Position numbers and translations under genes: made by a program | Part shown: positions 1 to 8,858 of the stretch, piece after piece | Position numbering within the stretch: the stretch's first letter is position 1 | How the letters are laid out: each line of letters opens with the position of its first letter | The notes under the pieces: model-generated | The model's input: the letters and a program-made list of their open reading frames with translations, nothing else | What the model was told of the DNA's origin: nothing | Databases searched by the model: none | Origin: Anaerorhabdus sp036637135 | GTDB lineage: Bacteria > Bacillota_I > Bacilli_A > Erysipelotrichales > Erysipelotrichaceae | Assembly: GCF_036637135.1 (NCBI RefSeq) | Contig: NZ_JAVWNC010000002.1 | Span: 1 to 64,000 of the forward strand | Reading direction: 5' to 3' | Length of the DNA stretch: 64,000 nucleotides

Positions 1-142
1 CTTCTCTTTCACCTGTTGATGCACCAGATGGAACCATTGCGCGTCCAAATGCACCAGATTCTGTTGTAACTTCAACTTCGATTGTTGGATTTCCACGTGA
101 GTCGATAACTTCGCGTGCGTAAACGTCTACTATATAAGGCAT
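1..142 (-). CDS. eno: Enolase, N-terminal part (cut by window edge)
   Basis: Only the first 47 codons lie in the window; the gene runs off the left end. The translation begins MPYIVDVYAREVIDSRGNPT, the strongly conserved start of enolase, followed by the mobile loop with PSGASTGERE. Enolase converts 2-phosphoglycerate to phosphoenolpyruvate in the cytoplasm. The start is supported by an AAGGAGG ribosome binding site at 151-157. It follows tpiA by 80 bases on the same strand and appears to have its own promoter in that gap. No phosphoglycerate mutase lies between tpiA and eno, unlike many Firmicutes glycolysis operons. The identification is firm; the rest of the protein cannot be judged. Confidence 0.95.
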   Translation of the reverse strand, partial: MPYIVDVYAREVIDSRGNPTIEVEVTTESGAFGRAMVPSGASTGERE

Positions 143-170
143 TGTAATACCCTCCTTCTTTTCTTTTTTA

Positions 171-199
171 ATTATACATTTGATAGGCTAATTTTTAAA
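171..199 (-). promoter_or_regulatory. Predicted sigma-A promoter of eno
   Basis: On the minus strand a TATAAT box (171-176) lies 17 bases downstream of TTTAAA (194-199). This leaves about 20-25 bases of leader before the eno start. It suggests eno can be transcribed separately from pgk-tpiA. Confidence 0.55.
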
Positions 200-222
200 C
201 CTTTATTCAGTTGTTTTTAAAA

Positions 223-966
223 CTATTTTGTAGCTTCAATAATTGCAGTGAATGAATCAACTTTTAATGATGCTCCACCAATTAATGCTCCATCGATATC
301 TGGACAAGCCATGTATTCTTTGATGTTTTCAGGTTTAACTGATCCACCATATTGAACACGAACTCCTTCAGCTGCATCATCGCCATACATTTTGCGTACT
401 TGATCACGTACGATTGCACAACAATTTTGTGCATCATCTTTACTAGCAGATTTACCAGTACCGATAGCCCAAATTGGTTCGTAAGCGATAACGATGTCTT
501 TAACACAATCAGCACACATGTCTGCAAGACTTCCAGTTAATTGACTACGGATTACTTTTTCAGTTTCTCCTGCATCATATTGAGCTTCAGTTTCACCAAT
601 ACATACGATTGGAGTAATTCCAGCTTTAACTAAGCGTTTTGCTTTTTTGTTTACTGTTTCATCCGTATCTGCAAACATTGTACGACGTTCAGAATGTCCG
701 ATAATACAATATTTAACATTTAATTCTTCTAACATTGGAACACTTACTTCTCCAGTAAATGCGCCATTGTCTTCAAAATGACAATTTTCAGCTGCAATGA
801 TTAAGTTCTTTGCAGTTGAAGTTGCATCTTTAAGTGCAGTGAATGGAGCACCAACTCCATAATCAGCTGCATCATGTAAAACTGGTTCGATTGCATTGAT
901 GAATTCAACTGTTTCTTTACAAGTTTTATTCATCTTCCAGTTTCCTACAATAATTGGTTTTCTCAT
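223..966 (-). CDS. tpiA: Triosephosphate isomerase
   Basis: This 247-residue protein has the normal length of the enzyme that interconverts dihydroxyacetone phosphate and glyceraldehyde-3-phosphate. The TIM-barrel catalytic residues are all visible: Asn9 and Lys11 in GNWKMN, His91 in CIIGHSERR, and the general base Glu163 in AYEPIWAIGTG. The phosphate-binding GGS and GGASL segments near the C-terminus are also present. Its ATG begins one base after the pgk stop codon, so the two are surely co-transcribed and probably translationally coupled. The enzyme acts in cytoplasmic glycolysis beside Pgk and enolase. Nothing unusual was seen. Confidence 0.98.
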   Translation of the reverse strand: MRKPIIVGNWKMNKTCKETVEFINAIEPVLHDAADYGVGAPFTALKDATSTAKNLIIAAENCHFEDNGAFTGEVSVPMLEELNVKYCIIGHSERRTMFADTDETVNKKAKRLVKAGITPIVCIGETEAQYDAGETEKVIRSQLTGSLADMCADCVKDIVIAYEPIWAIGTGKSASKDDAQNCCAIVRDQVRKMYGDDAAEGVRVQYGGSVKPENIKEYMACPDIDGALIGGASLKVDSFTAIIEATK

Positions 967-967
967 C

Positions 968-2167
968 TTATGCTTTCTCCTGAATGATTGCGATACCTGG
1001 AAGTTCTTTGCCTTCCATATATTCTAGTGAAGCTCCTCCACCAGTTGAAATGTGACTGAATTTGTCTTTGAATCCTAAGTTAATTGCTGCAGAAGCTGAA
1101 TCTCCTCCACCAATAACAGTCATTGCTTCAGGTAATTCAGAAATTGCTTTACAAATTTCGATTGTACCTGTTGCAAATTCAGGTTTTTCAAATACACCCA
1201 TTGGTCCATTCCATACTACTGTATGAGCACCTTGTAATTCATTTTTAAATAATTCAATTGTTTTAGGACCGATATCAAGACCCATGTAACCATCAGGCAT
1301 TGCATCGATATCTACTGTTTTAATATCTGTTGGATTTTCGAAATCATTTGCGATTACTGTATCCACAGGAAGGATTAATTTTCCATTACCACGAGCGATG
1401 AAATCTTTAGCCATGTCTACTTTATCAGCTTCAAGTAATGAATTACCTACGCTATGACCTTCCGCAACAGCGAATGTATAAGCCATACCACCACCGATAA
1501 TTACTTTATCAGCGATTGTTAATAAGTTTTCAATTACTGCAATCTTATCAGAAACTTTAGCTCCTCCTAAAATTGCTACTAAAGGACGTTTTGGATTATC
1601 AATAGCTGCACTTAAGTTTTCGATTTCTTTTTGCACTAAGAATCCACAAGCACTTGGTAAGTGTGTTGCAATACCTACTGTTGAAGCATGTGCTCTGTGT
1701 ACAGAACCGAATGCATCAGAAACAAATAAATCTCCAAGTTTAGCCCAGTATTCAGCTAATTCAGGATCATTCTTGCTTTCACCTTTTTCATAACGAGTAT
1801 TTTGAATAAGAACGATATCTCCTTCGTTCATGTCTGCAACAGCTTTTTCTAATACTTCACCACGAGTTTCAGGAACAAATGTTACTTTACCTGGAACAAG
1901 CTCTGCTAAGCGTGCTGCAACTGGAGCCATGTTATTTTTCTTTTTACCAGCTTCACATTTTTCTGGATCTTTATGATCAATCTTGCCTAAATGTGACATT
2001 AGAATAACTTTAGCACCATTTTCAGTTAAATAGTTGATTGTAGGAAGTGCTGCTTGAATACGATTATCATTCGTAATCACACCATCCTTTAAAGGAACGT
2101 TGAAGTCAACACGAACTATGACGCGTTTACCTTTTACATCTAAATCTTTTACAGTTTGTTTTGCCAT
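968..2167 (-). CDS. pgk: Phosphoglycerate kinase
   Basis: The 399-residue product is a full-length phosphoglycerate kinase, which transfers phosphate from 1,3-bisphosphoglycerate to ADP. Visible landmarks are the N-terminal substrate segment VDFNVPL with RVDFN, the hinge-region GAKVSDKI, and the nucleotide-binding GGGDSASA near the C-terminus. The ATG is preceded by GAGGAGG. It heads a pgk-tpiA unit; gapA is not adjacent, because the next gene upstream is glgA and a terminator separates them. The promoter region carries an extended -10 box plus Rex-like and cre-like operators, which points to redox and carbon-catabolite control of this step. Confidence 0.98.
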   Translation of the reverse strand: MAKQTVKDLDVKGKRVIVRVDFNVPLKDGVITNDNRIQAALPTINYLTENGAKVILMSHLGKIDHKDPEKCEAGKKKNNMAPVAARLAELVPGKVTFVPETRGEVLEKAVADMNEGDIVLIQNTRYEKGESKNDPELAEYWAKLGDLFVSDAFGSVHRAHASTVGIATHLPSACGFLVQKEIENLSAAIDNPKRPLVAILGGAKVSDKIAVIENLLTIADKVIIGGGMAYTFAVAEGHSVGNSLLEADKVDMAKDFIARGNGKLILPVDTVIANDFENPTDIKTVDIDAMPDGYMGLDIGPKTIELFKNELQGAHTVVWNGPMGVFEKPEFATGTIEICKAISELPEAMTVIGGGDSASAAINLGFKDKFSHISTGGGASLEYMEGKELPGIAIIQEKA

Positions 2168-2194
2168 GCAAATTATCCTCCTCTTTGCCTCTAA

Positions 2195-2224
2195 ATTATA
2201 ACACCGAAATCGAATCTAAGTAAA
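2195..2224 (-). promoter_or_regulatory. Predicted pgk promoter with extended -10
   Basis: On the minus strand TGTTATAAT gives an extended -10 (TATAAT at 2195-2200), with TTTACT at 2219-2224 as a -35 at 18-base spacing. The predicted transcription start near 2188 leaves a leader of only about 20 bases carrying the ribosome binding site. Confidence 0.7.
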
Positions 2225-2239
2225 CGTAAAAAAAGCACT

Positions 2240-2257
2240 TTGTGTAAGATTTCACAA
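2240..2257. promoter_or_regulatory. Rex-like (or Crp/Fnr-like) operator upstream of pgk
   Basis: The plus-strand sequence TTGTGTAAGATTTCACAA matches the published Rex operator pattern TTGTGAA-N4-TTCACAA at 13 of 14 defined positions. The same bases also fit TGTGA-N6-TCACA, the pattern of Crp/Fnr-family regulators, at 9 of 10 positions. It is centred about 60 bases upstream of the predicted pgk start. Which regulator binds cannot be decided from the sequence. Confidence 0.5.
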
Positions 2258-2259
2258 TA

Positions 2260-2273
2260 TGAAAACGCTTACT
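2260..2273. promoter_or_regulatory. cre-like CcpA site upstream of pgk
   Basis: TGAAAACGCTTACT matches the catabolite-responsive element consensus TGWAANCGNTNWCA except at the last base. It lies about 78 bases upstream of the predicted pgk start, outside the -35 box, which is the side where CcpA usually activates rather than represses. It overlaps a perfect 12-bp palindrome, TTACTTAAGTAA, at 2269-2280. Confidence 0.5.
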
Positions 2274-2355
2274 TAAGTAAACTCTTTTTTTATTCATTTT
2301 TTTATCGATTTTTTTAACTTTTATTGTCCTTTCATTTAAACTCAACTTTACATAG

Positions 2356-2383
2356 AAAAGGACGATTATTAGCTAACCGTCCC
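2356..2383 (-). terminator. Intrinsic terminator after glgA
   Basis: On the minus strand a 9-bp stem (GGACGGUUA paired with UAAUCGUCC, loop GCUAA) is followed by UUUU. It lies about 20 bases past the glgA stop codon and separates the glycogen operon from pgk. Confidence 0.8.
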
Positions 2384-2404
2384 TACTTTATATTCACTTT
2401 TCAA

Positions 2405-3838
2405 TTAAATCATTTCATACAATTCATGGTAAAGATTTGCACTATATTCCCAACTTACATCTGTTTCCATTGCATGTTGTACTAAACTCTTCCATCCTTC
2501 TGGATTAGAATAATATGTGTCTGAAGCCCAATGGAGTGTATGAACTAAGTCATCCCCACTAAATGCCCAAAAACTAAATCCATTACCTTCATTTGTATAT
2601 TGATTATATGCATGTACAGTATCACGTAATCCACCAGTTTCACGAACTAATGGTAATGTACCATAACGCATTGCGATTAATTGTCCAATACCACAAGGTT
2701 CATACAATGATGGCATTAAGAATAAATCACAAGAAGCATAGATACGATGTGCTAAATCTTCATTGTATCCACAATAATAAACTGCACGACGTTTGTATTT
2801 TTCTTCCATGTATCTAAATGTACTTTCTGCATCTTGCTCACCCGTACCTAATACCACAAATTGTAGATCAAGTCCCATGATATCAGCCAAACGTTCAGCA
2901 ATTAAATAGACACCTTTTTGATAAGTCAATCGAGATACCATACCCACAAGCAATACATCTGGTGCTTCTCTTAAACCTAAATCACGTTGTAACGCAATCT
3001 TATTCTCTCGTTTACCTTTTGCCACATTCTTCAAAGTATAGTTCTTTGTGATACGTTTATCTGTTTGAGAATCCCATTCAGTTGTATCAATACCATTCAC
3101 AATACCCCATAAATCATGTTGACGATATCGTAAGATTTCATCTAAATGTTCACCAAACTCTGCAGTCAGAATTTCTTTTGCATATGATGGAGACACAGTT
3201 GTTACTTTATCAGAGTATACGATACCTGTTTTCATGAAGCTAATACCACCATCAAAACGCATTGAACCATCTTCATAATACTTATAAGATAAGCCTAAAC
3301 ATGAGCCAAGAATATCTTTTGGAAAATTTCCTTGGAATGCTAAGTTATGGATTGTATAAACATGTTTCACTTTGTCAAAACGCCAATCATCTTTGTAGTG
3401 AATTTTAGTTAGCGCTGCCAACATACCTGTATGCCAATCATGAGCATGCATAATATCTGGAAAGAAATCTAACATTTTGCACATTTCAAGAATTGCTTTT
3501 TGATAGAATGAGAATCTTTCGCCATCATCCGCAAATCCATACAAAGCATCACGTTCAAAGTATGCTTGATGTTGTATAAAATAATAAGTAACTCCATCAA
3601 CTTCTGTTTTATAATAACTCGCAGGTTGATCAATCCATCCAATTTTAATTTGAACTGTACCTAAATATTCAAAGTCTCCAAAAAACTTTTCAGCAACTTT
3701 TTTGTACAAAGGCAATACAACTCTTACATCATATCCCTTTTGATTTAATATCTTTGGTAATGAACCGATAACATCTGCAAGTCCACCACTTTTAATAAAA
3801 GGTAATCCTTCTGAAGCTGCAAATAAAATTGATTTCAT
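2405..3838 (-). CDS. glgA: Glycogen synthase (GT5)
   Basis: The 477-residue protein has the normal length of bacterial GT5 glycogen synthase, which adds glucose from ADP-glucose to the growing alpha-1,4 chain. The ADP-glucose-binding KSGGLADVIGSLPK is at the N-terminus (residues 17-30). The C-terminal Rossmann half carries SLYEPCGIGQLIAMRYGT, with the catalytic Glu, and RETGGLRDTV. It is the last gene of glgC-glgD-glgA, eight bases after glgD, with AGGAG before its ATG, and ends at a strong terminator. It acts in the cytoplasm with GlgB, encoded about 20 kb away. Confidence 0.97.
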   Translation of the reverse strand: MKSILFAASEGLPFIKSGGLADVIGSLPKILNQKGYDVRVVLPLYKKVAEKFFGDFEYLGTVQIKIGWIDQPASYYKTEVDGVTYYFIQHQAYFERDALYGFADDGERFSFYQKAILEMCKMLDFFPDIMHAHDWHTGMLAALTKIHYKDDWRFDKVKHVYTIHNLAFQGNFPKDILGSCLGLSYKYYEDGSMRFDGGISFMKTGIVYSDKVTTVSPSYAKEILTAEFGEHLDEILRYRQHDLWGIVNGIDTTEWDSQTDKRITKNYTLKNVAKGKRENKIALQRDLGLREAPDVLLVGMVSRLTYQKGVYLIAERLADIMGLDLQFVVLGTGEQDAESTFRYMEEKYKRRAVYYCGYNEDLAHRIYASCDLFLMPSLYEPCGIGQLIAMRYGTLPLVRETGGLRDTVHAYNQYTNEGNGFSFWAFSGDDLVHTLHWASDTYYSNPEGWKSLVQHAMETDVSWEYSANLYHELYEMI

Positions 3839-3846
3839 AAAATCTC

Positions 3847-4962
3847 CTAAATTCTATCAGCACGTTTTACATAAATTGGAGCTTCTGGAGTTCCAACCAA
3901 TTTTTTAACATGATGAACAATTGCACTCTTATCCACAATAACACTATCTAGTTTTGCACTTTCACCAATAAATGCACCTGGCAAAATAATACAATTCTTT
4001 AATACTGCACCTTTTTTAACAGTTACATTACGTCCAATAACGCAATTTTCAACTTTACCTTCAATGCAACATCCATTCGCAACAACACTGCCACAAACAT
4101 CTGCATCTTTTGTATAAAGTGTTGGTGCTGAGTCATTTGTCATTGTATGAATTGGCCAGTCTTCAACAAACAAGTCTGAAGCCAAATCAGGACAACGTAA
4201 TTCCATATTCGCTTTAAAATATGAAGGTAGTGTATTAATACACGCAACATAACCACGAACTGGACTTCCTACCATTTTTAACTCACCACATACTTCTCTT
4301 AAAATATCTTTGAACCAATACAATGCACTTGTATTTGCAGCACGATTTACTAGTTCAATAAATAATCTTTTACTTAATACATAAGCTTCCATTGAAACAG
4401 CACGTGTTTTATACTTACCACGATTTTTTTCTATTGAAGTAATGCGTTTATCTTTATCCATCACCAATGTATCACAACCAATAAATTCAGTTTTAGCGTT
4501 ATCCACATTTTTGTATAACACTGTAATATCACTTTGTGATGCAATATGTTCTTTTAATACTTCACTGTAATCTACTTTATAAATCATATAACTAGGTGCA
4601 ACAATCACATATGGTTTGTTTGAATCTTCGATGTATTGCATGTTTTGAATAAAACTTCCAATATCATGATTATACACTTCAGACATCACTTTACTTTCGC
4701 CATATAATAATCTTAATTTACCACGCTTAGAATTGATATTGTAATGTAATCCTGTTCCTAAGTGTTCAATTAAACTACGTGGTTTTTCTTTAATATGAAC
4801 TTGAATTTGTGACATACCAGAATTTGTCATATTGGATAAGACAAAGTCAATAATACGATAACGTCCTAGAATACTAATCGCCGGTACAGGTCGATATTTA
4901 CCTAAACCTTCAATATCAGCAGTTGAGTCTTCAAAATTGATAATCCCTAATGCATCAATCAT
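3847..4962 (-). CDS. glgD: GlgD, regulatory-type subunit of glucose-1-phosphate adenylyltransferase
   Basis: The 371-residue protein is a nucleotidyltransferase-fold relative of GlgC followed by a C-terminal left-handed beta-helix of hexapeptide repeats. It begins MIDALGIINFEDST, where the catalytic GGxGxRL loop of GlgC has been lost, as is typical of GlgD. The RIIDFVLSN substrate segment is retained (residues about 36-44). In Firmicutes GlgD pairs with GlgC and raises its activity; that role is taken from the family. It starts 12 bases after glgC with AGGAGG before the ATG. Confidence 0.93.
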   Translation of the reverse strand: MIDALGIINFEDSTADIEGLGKYRPVPAISILGRYRIIDFVLSNMTNSGMSQIQVHIKEKPRSLIEHLGTGLHYNINSKRGKLRLLYGESKVMSEVYNHDIGSFIQNMQYIEDSNKPYVIVAPSYMIYKVDYSEVLKEHIASQSDITVLYKNVDNAKTEFIGCDTLVMDKDKRITSIEKNRGKYKTRAVSMEAYVLSKRLFIELVNRAANTSALYWFKDILREVCGELKMVGSPVRGYVACINTLPSYFKANMELRCPDLASDLFVEDWPIHTMTNDSAPTLYTKDADVCGSVVANGCCIEGKVENCVIGRNVTVKKGAVLKNCIILPGAFIGESAKLDSVIVDKSAIVHHVKKLVGTPEAPIYVKRADRI

Positions 4963-4974
4963 CTTCCTGTCCTC

Positions 4975-6111
4975 CTATTTCGATACATTCTTCGCTACAA
5001 GAAGAATGCTATCACTATCTTTATTACCTACCACAGCACCTGGTGCTATTTCTACATCATCCGCAACAATACAACGAGTGACTTTTGCACCTCGACCTAC
5101 CGTTGCATTTGGCATGATGACAGAATCAATAATTTTTGCATCTTGCGATATAACAGTATTTGTAAAGAGCACAGAATTCTTAACACTTCCATACACTTGG
5201 CAACCTTGTGTAATCAATGCATTATTCACTTCTGCTTTATCCCCAATAAATTGAGGAACAGCATTCACATCTTCTGTATAAATCTTCCAATCTGGATCAA
5301 AGATATCCAATTCATTCTTTGGATTAATTAAATCCATATTTGCTTCCCATAGACTATCAATTGTACCAACATCTTTCCAATATCCCTTAAAACGATAAGC
5401 TGCTAAACGTTTACCATCATTTAAGTAATTAGGAATTATGTCTTTACCAAAGTCATGAGACGAATCAGGATTCTTCTCATCGATTGTTAAATACTTTCTA
5501 AGTTGTTTATATTCAAAAATATAAATACCCATAGAAGCTAAATTACTCTTTGGCTTCGCTGGTTTTTCTTCAAATTCAATGATGATGTCATTCTTATCCG
5601 TATTCATGATACCAAAACGATTTGCTTCTTTTAGTGGCACTTCAAGTACCGCAATGGTTGCATCAGCACCAGTTTCTTTATGATGTTGAAGCATATCTGC
5701 ATAATCCATTTTGTAAATGTGATCCCCTGATAAAATAAGCACATATTCTGCTTTCATTTGATCAAGGAAATCAATGTTTTGTGTAATTGCATCTGCCGTT
5801 CCACGATACTCACCAAAACCAGTCTCATCTTTTTCACGAGGAGGTAAAACAAAAACTCCGCTATCCTTCGCATCCAATCCCCAATGATGATCTCTTGCAA
5901 CATAAGAGTTCAATAACACAGATTCATATTGTGTTAATACTCCTACAACATCTACAGAAGAGTTTGCACAATTACTTAGTGGAAAATCAATGATACGATA
6001 TTTTCCTCCAAAATAAACTGCAGGTTTTGCTACCTTTTTGGTTAGTTCAAAAAGTCGCGAGCCTCTTCCACCCGCTAAAATCATTGCAATCATATTATTA
6101 TTTTGTCTCAT
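4975..6111 (-). CDS. glgC: Glucose-1-phosphate adenylyltransferase, catalytic subunit
   Basis: This enzyme makes ADP-glucose from ATP and glucose-1-phosphate, the committed step of bacterial glycogen synthesis. The catalytic loop LAGGRGSRL and the following KPAVYFGGKYRIIDFPLSN are intact, and LSGDHIYKMDY carries the metal-site Asp. A hexapeptide beta-helix forms the C-terminus. I chose the ATG at 6111 (378 residues) because GAGGG lies at proper spacing before it; a GTG at 6126 lacks such a site. A TATAAT box at 6148-6153 is a possible -10, with no clear -35. The gene heads the glgC-glgD-glgA operon. Confidence 0.96.
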   Translation of the reverse strand: MRQNNNMIAMILAGGRGSRLFELTKKVAKPAVYFGGKYRIIDFPLSNCANSSVDVVGVLTQYESVLLNSYVARDHHWGLDAKDSGVFVLPPREKDETGFGEYRGTADAITQNIDFLDQMKAEYVLILSGDHIYKMDYADMLQHHKETGADATIAVLEVPLKEANRFGIMNTDKNDIIIEFEEKPAKPKSNLASMGIYIFEYKQLRKYLTIDEKNPDSSHDFGKDIIPNYLNDGKRLAAYRFKGYWKDVGTIDSLWEANMDLINPKNELDIFDPDWKIYTEDVNAVPQFIGDKAEVNNALITQGCQVYGSVKNSVLFTNTVISQDAKIIDSVIMPNATVGRGAKVTRCIVADDVEIAPGAVVGNKDSDSILLVAKNVSK

Positions 6112-6204
6112 GATCTTTTCCCTCACATGATCTTTATTTATAATTTCATTATAAACTAAATTAATGTTTTTTAAAAGTATCTATTCAATTTTTTGAAAAA
6201 AAGA

Positions 6205-6230
6205 AAGAAAGTGACAGGTATCACTTTCTT
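6205..6230 (-). terminator. Intrinsic terminator of the folC-lemA unit
   Basis: On the minus strand the perfect 10-bp stem AAGAAAGTGA/TCACTTTCTT with loop UACCUG is followed by a long U-rich tract. The stem begins inside the lemA stop codon, so transcription ends directly after lemA. Confidence 0.9.
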
Positions 6231-6756
6231 ACAGTTTAATTCGTACATTTTCTTTTTCTTCTTGAGCTGCTTGGAAGTACTCTTCTTTTGTTACTTTCAT
6301 CATATTCGCAACAACATTACTAGGGAATGTTTCCAATCTTTGATTATAATAAGCTACATTTGCATTATAAAGTCTTCTTGCTGCTTGAAGATGTTCTTCA
6401 ACATCCACAATACTACGTTGAAGTTGTAAGAAATTTTCATTTGCTTTTAAATCTGGATACCCTTCTGCAATCGCCAATAATTTTGTTTGTGTATTATTAT
6501 ATTTTTCTTCACAATCAGCCTTTTCCTTCATAGTCATTGAACTTCTTGCTTCAATGATATTTTCTAAAGTTTCTGCTTCATGTTTCGCATACCCTTTAAC
6601 ACATTCAACTAAATTAGTTATTACATCATATCGTTTAGCCAAAGCAACATCAATTCCTGATGCACCTTCTTCAACTTTGATTCGTGCTACTTTAATACTG
6701 TTGTAGATAGAAATCCCAACAACCACTATTATGGCTACAATAATTAGTATCAACAT
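6229..6756 (-). CDS. LemA family membrane protein
   Basis: The 175-residue protein has one N-terminal membrane segment (residues about 2-20, LILIIVAIIVVVGI) followed by a long helical LemA domain with RYDVITNLVECVKGYA and ENIIEARS. LemA proteins are widespread in Firmicutes and have no agreed biochemical role. The ATG at 6756 was preferred over an upstream TTG because GAGGGAG lies seven bases before it and it begins one base after the stop of the preceding gene. The neighbour is a DUF3137 membrane protein, a pairing seen in other genomes, which suggests a joint function at the membrane. Confidence 0.9.
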   Translation of the reverse strand: MLILIIVAIIVVVGISIYNSIKVARIKVEEGASGIDVALAKRYDVITNLVECVKGYAKHEAETLENIIEARSSMTMKEKADCEEKYNNTQTKLLAIAEGYPDLKANENFLQLQRSIVDVEEHLQAARRLYNANVAYYNQRLETFPSNVVANMMKVTKEEYFQAAQEEKENVRIKL

Positions 6757-6757
6757 T

Positions 6758-7633
6758 TTATTCTCCCTCTTCAATTAAATTCAATTGATCAATAACTCTT
6801 TTTATTTTAAGAATATCTGTATCATAAGTATTCATACTTATACTTTTAACGGGTACAAGGATAGATGGTTCAAATAAGTTTTCTTCTGAATTGATTGCGA
6901 CATGAAATTCATTACGCATAAACCCAAAGAATACTTCTACCCCATATGTTCTTTGGAAATCCAACAAGATTTCCATAAACGGTGGCGTTAATAAATAAAA
7001 TGCTTCGTGTGGATCACTTGAAAATACAACAAACTCTTTATTAAATTCAACACTTTCAAGTTCAACTTTTTCTGTGCTTGGGCATCCACTAAATAATCCT
7101 CCAGGTTTACTATCAAACCATTTGTTTTCACGCACTACTGTAAATGCCATGATGGGTTTAGGAAATGAGAATACCATATATTGTCCTTTAAACAATTGAA
7201 CACGTGTTGTTGTTTTACCATTACTTACTACTCGTTCTGTGCTTACATCTGTACGGCGTACATGAATACCTTTGTAGTCAAATACGACCTCATCATCACT
7301 ACGATTGGAGTTGCCATAAGGAATAACGAAAGCTTCTTCTATTTCTCCCAAATCCATTCCTTCCCAATTGATTTTAACTCTACTTTCAAAGTTACGTTCA
7401 AATGCTGAACGAATGAAATAATCTTTAAACTCATGACGGTATGTTGCTGTTTTACTTGATCCAAGCATTATACCCCCGATTAGAACTCCAACTCCGATAA
7501 ACATCAACAACGGAGTCCCTGAAAATACACCCATAAGAATGACACATACCCCCAACACTGAGCTTGCAACATTCCATATTAATGCTTGAACACGATAACT
7601 CTCTATCTTAATTAATTCCTTATTCATATTCAT
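6758..7633 (-). CDS. DUF3137 domain membrane protein
   Basis: The 291-residue protein begins with a short cytoplasmic leader, then two hydrophobic segments (about residues 18-36 and 40-58), then a soluble domain of about 230 residues that resembles DUF3137 (EFKDYFIRSAFERNF, HVRRTDVSTERV, QLFKGQYMVFSF). No catalytic motif is recognised and no function is claimed. Its ATG overlaps the folC stop codon by four bases, and lemA begins one base after its own stop, so the three genes are tightly coupled. The family assignment is from remembered sequence features and is moderately sure. Confidence 0.75.
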   Translation of the reverse strand: MNMNKELIKIESYRVQALIWNVASSVLGVCVILMGVFSGTPLLMFIGVGVLIGGIMLGSSKTATYRHEFKDYFIRSAFERNFESRVKINWEGMDLGEIEEAFVIPYGNSNRSDDEVVFDYKGIHVRRTDVSTERVVSNGKTTTRVQLFKGQYMVFSFPKPIMAFTVVRENKWFDSKPGGLFSGCPSTEKVELESVEFNKEFVVFSSDPHEAFYLLTPPFMEILLDFQRTYGVEVFFGFMRNEFHVAINSEENLFEPSILVPVKSISMNTYDTDILKIKRVIDQLNLIEEGE

Positions 7634-8856
7634 ACCCCTGACTTTAATTTAGCTCTAACCTCACTAATAAAGTAAAGTGAGCCACATAGAATTAGTGTAC
7701 CATTTTTTTCGCTAAGACTCACACCTTTTCGAATGGCTTCATCCATATTAGGAATGCATTCCACATCATCATTGATCTTCAACATCTCACTTGAAAGAAC
7801 ACGATAAAACTCAAATTCTGTCACGATCACATGATCCGCAACATCCACAATCTTTTGTACCATTTGTTTTGCAGGTTTATCCTTTAGTGCTGCAAATACA
7901 AAATTCCATGGTTTAGGATAAACTTGAACTGCATCAAGTAAAGCCTCGATTCCTTCTTCATTATGAGCTCCATCTAAGATAATAAGAGGTTTTTGGCTGA
8001 TGACTTCGAATCTTCCTTCCCAAACACTCTTTTTAATTCCACTCTGTAATTGTATGTCACTTATTTCTATATAACGATTCTTCTTTAATTCCTGTAGTAC
8101 AGTAAGGGCTAATGTTGCATTATGCATTTGATAACTTGCCTTACTGGTAATGGTATACTCATTATCCATTACCACAAATGTATCATCACCTGTTTTTATA
8201 TAATTCAATATCTTCAACAATTTTGCATGTTGCTTCATCGCAACTTTTTCTATCTCATCAAATACAGAAGAATCCACTCGGCCAACCACACAAATACCAT
8301 TCTCTTTAATGATACCCGCTTTTTCAATCGCTATTTTCTCTTTCGTATCACCTAATAATTCCATATGATCTAAACCAATTGAAGTGATGCAACTCATTAA
8401 AGGATGATGCAAACAATTTGTACAATCCAATCTACCACCTAAACCAACTTCAATAATCATGAAATCAACTTGTTCTTGAATGAAATATGCACACGCAATT
8501 AAAAAATCAATCTCAAACATATTTAACTCATTTGTTTCGATTACTTCTTTATATACATTACATAAATGAACGAATACTTCTTCCTCTATCCATTCACCAT
8601 TTATCCGTATACGATCTTGATGTTGAATTAAATGAGGAGATGTAAATGTTCCAACTTTGTATCCTGCTTCAACTAAACAATCCTTAATAAATGTACATGT
8701 ACTCCCTTTACCATTTGTACCTGCAATATGAATTGATGGTATTTTGTCTTGTGGATTACCTAATGTTTCCATCAACTCACAATAGGATTCAAATCCTTTA
8801 GATAAATTTCTTCTATTTGTTATCCAATTCACTGCTTCATCGATTGTCCTAAACAT
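7630..8856 (-). CDS. folC: Folylpolyglutamate synthase / dihydrofolate synthase
   Basis: The 408-residue protein has the Mur-ligase fold of FolC, which adds glutamate residues to folates. The P-loop GTNGKGST is at about residues 45-52, followed by KVGTFTSPHL with the omega-loop region and QDRIRING. IIEVGLGGRLDCTN carries the metal-binding Glu, GLDHMELLGDT the second site, and LDGAHNEEGIEAL the C-terminal ligase signature. It follows ung by two bases and overlaps the next gene by four. Whether it also has dihydrofolate synthase activity cannot be read from the sequence. Confidence 0.95.
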   Translation of the reverse strand: MFRTIDEAVNWITNRRNLSKGFESYCELMETLGNPQDKIPSIHIAGTNGKGSTCTFIKDCLVEAGYKVGTFTSPHLIQHQDRIRINGEWIEEEVFVHLCNVYKEVIETNELNMFEIDFLIACAYFIQEQVDFMIIEVGLGGRLDCTNCLHHPLMSCITSIGLDHMELLGDTKEKIAIEKAGIIKENGICVVGRVDSSVFDEIEKVAMKQHAKLLKILNYIKTGDDTFVVMDNEYTITSKASYQMHNATLALTVLQELKKNRYIEISDIQLQSGIKKSVWEGRFEVISQKPLIILDGAHNEEGIEALLDAVQVYPKPWNFVFAALKDKPAKQMVQKIVDVADHVIVTEFEFYRVLSSEMLKINDDVECIPNMDEAIRKGVSLSEKNGTLILCGSLYFISEVRAKLKSGV

Positions 8857-8858
8857 AA

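Noticed and set aside
4937..5254. Plus-strand open frame of 105 codons inside glgC/glgD
   Set aside because: It lies antisense to two well-supported glycogen genes, has no ribosome binding site and no family resemblance.
6112..6126. GTG start for glgC at 6126
   Set aside because: The ATG at 6111 has GAGGG at the right distance and gives the usual N-terminus.
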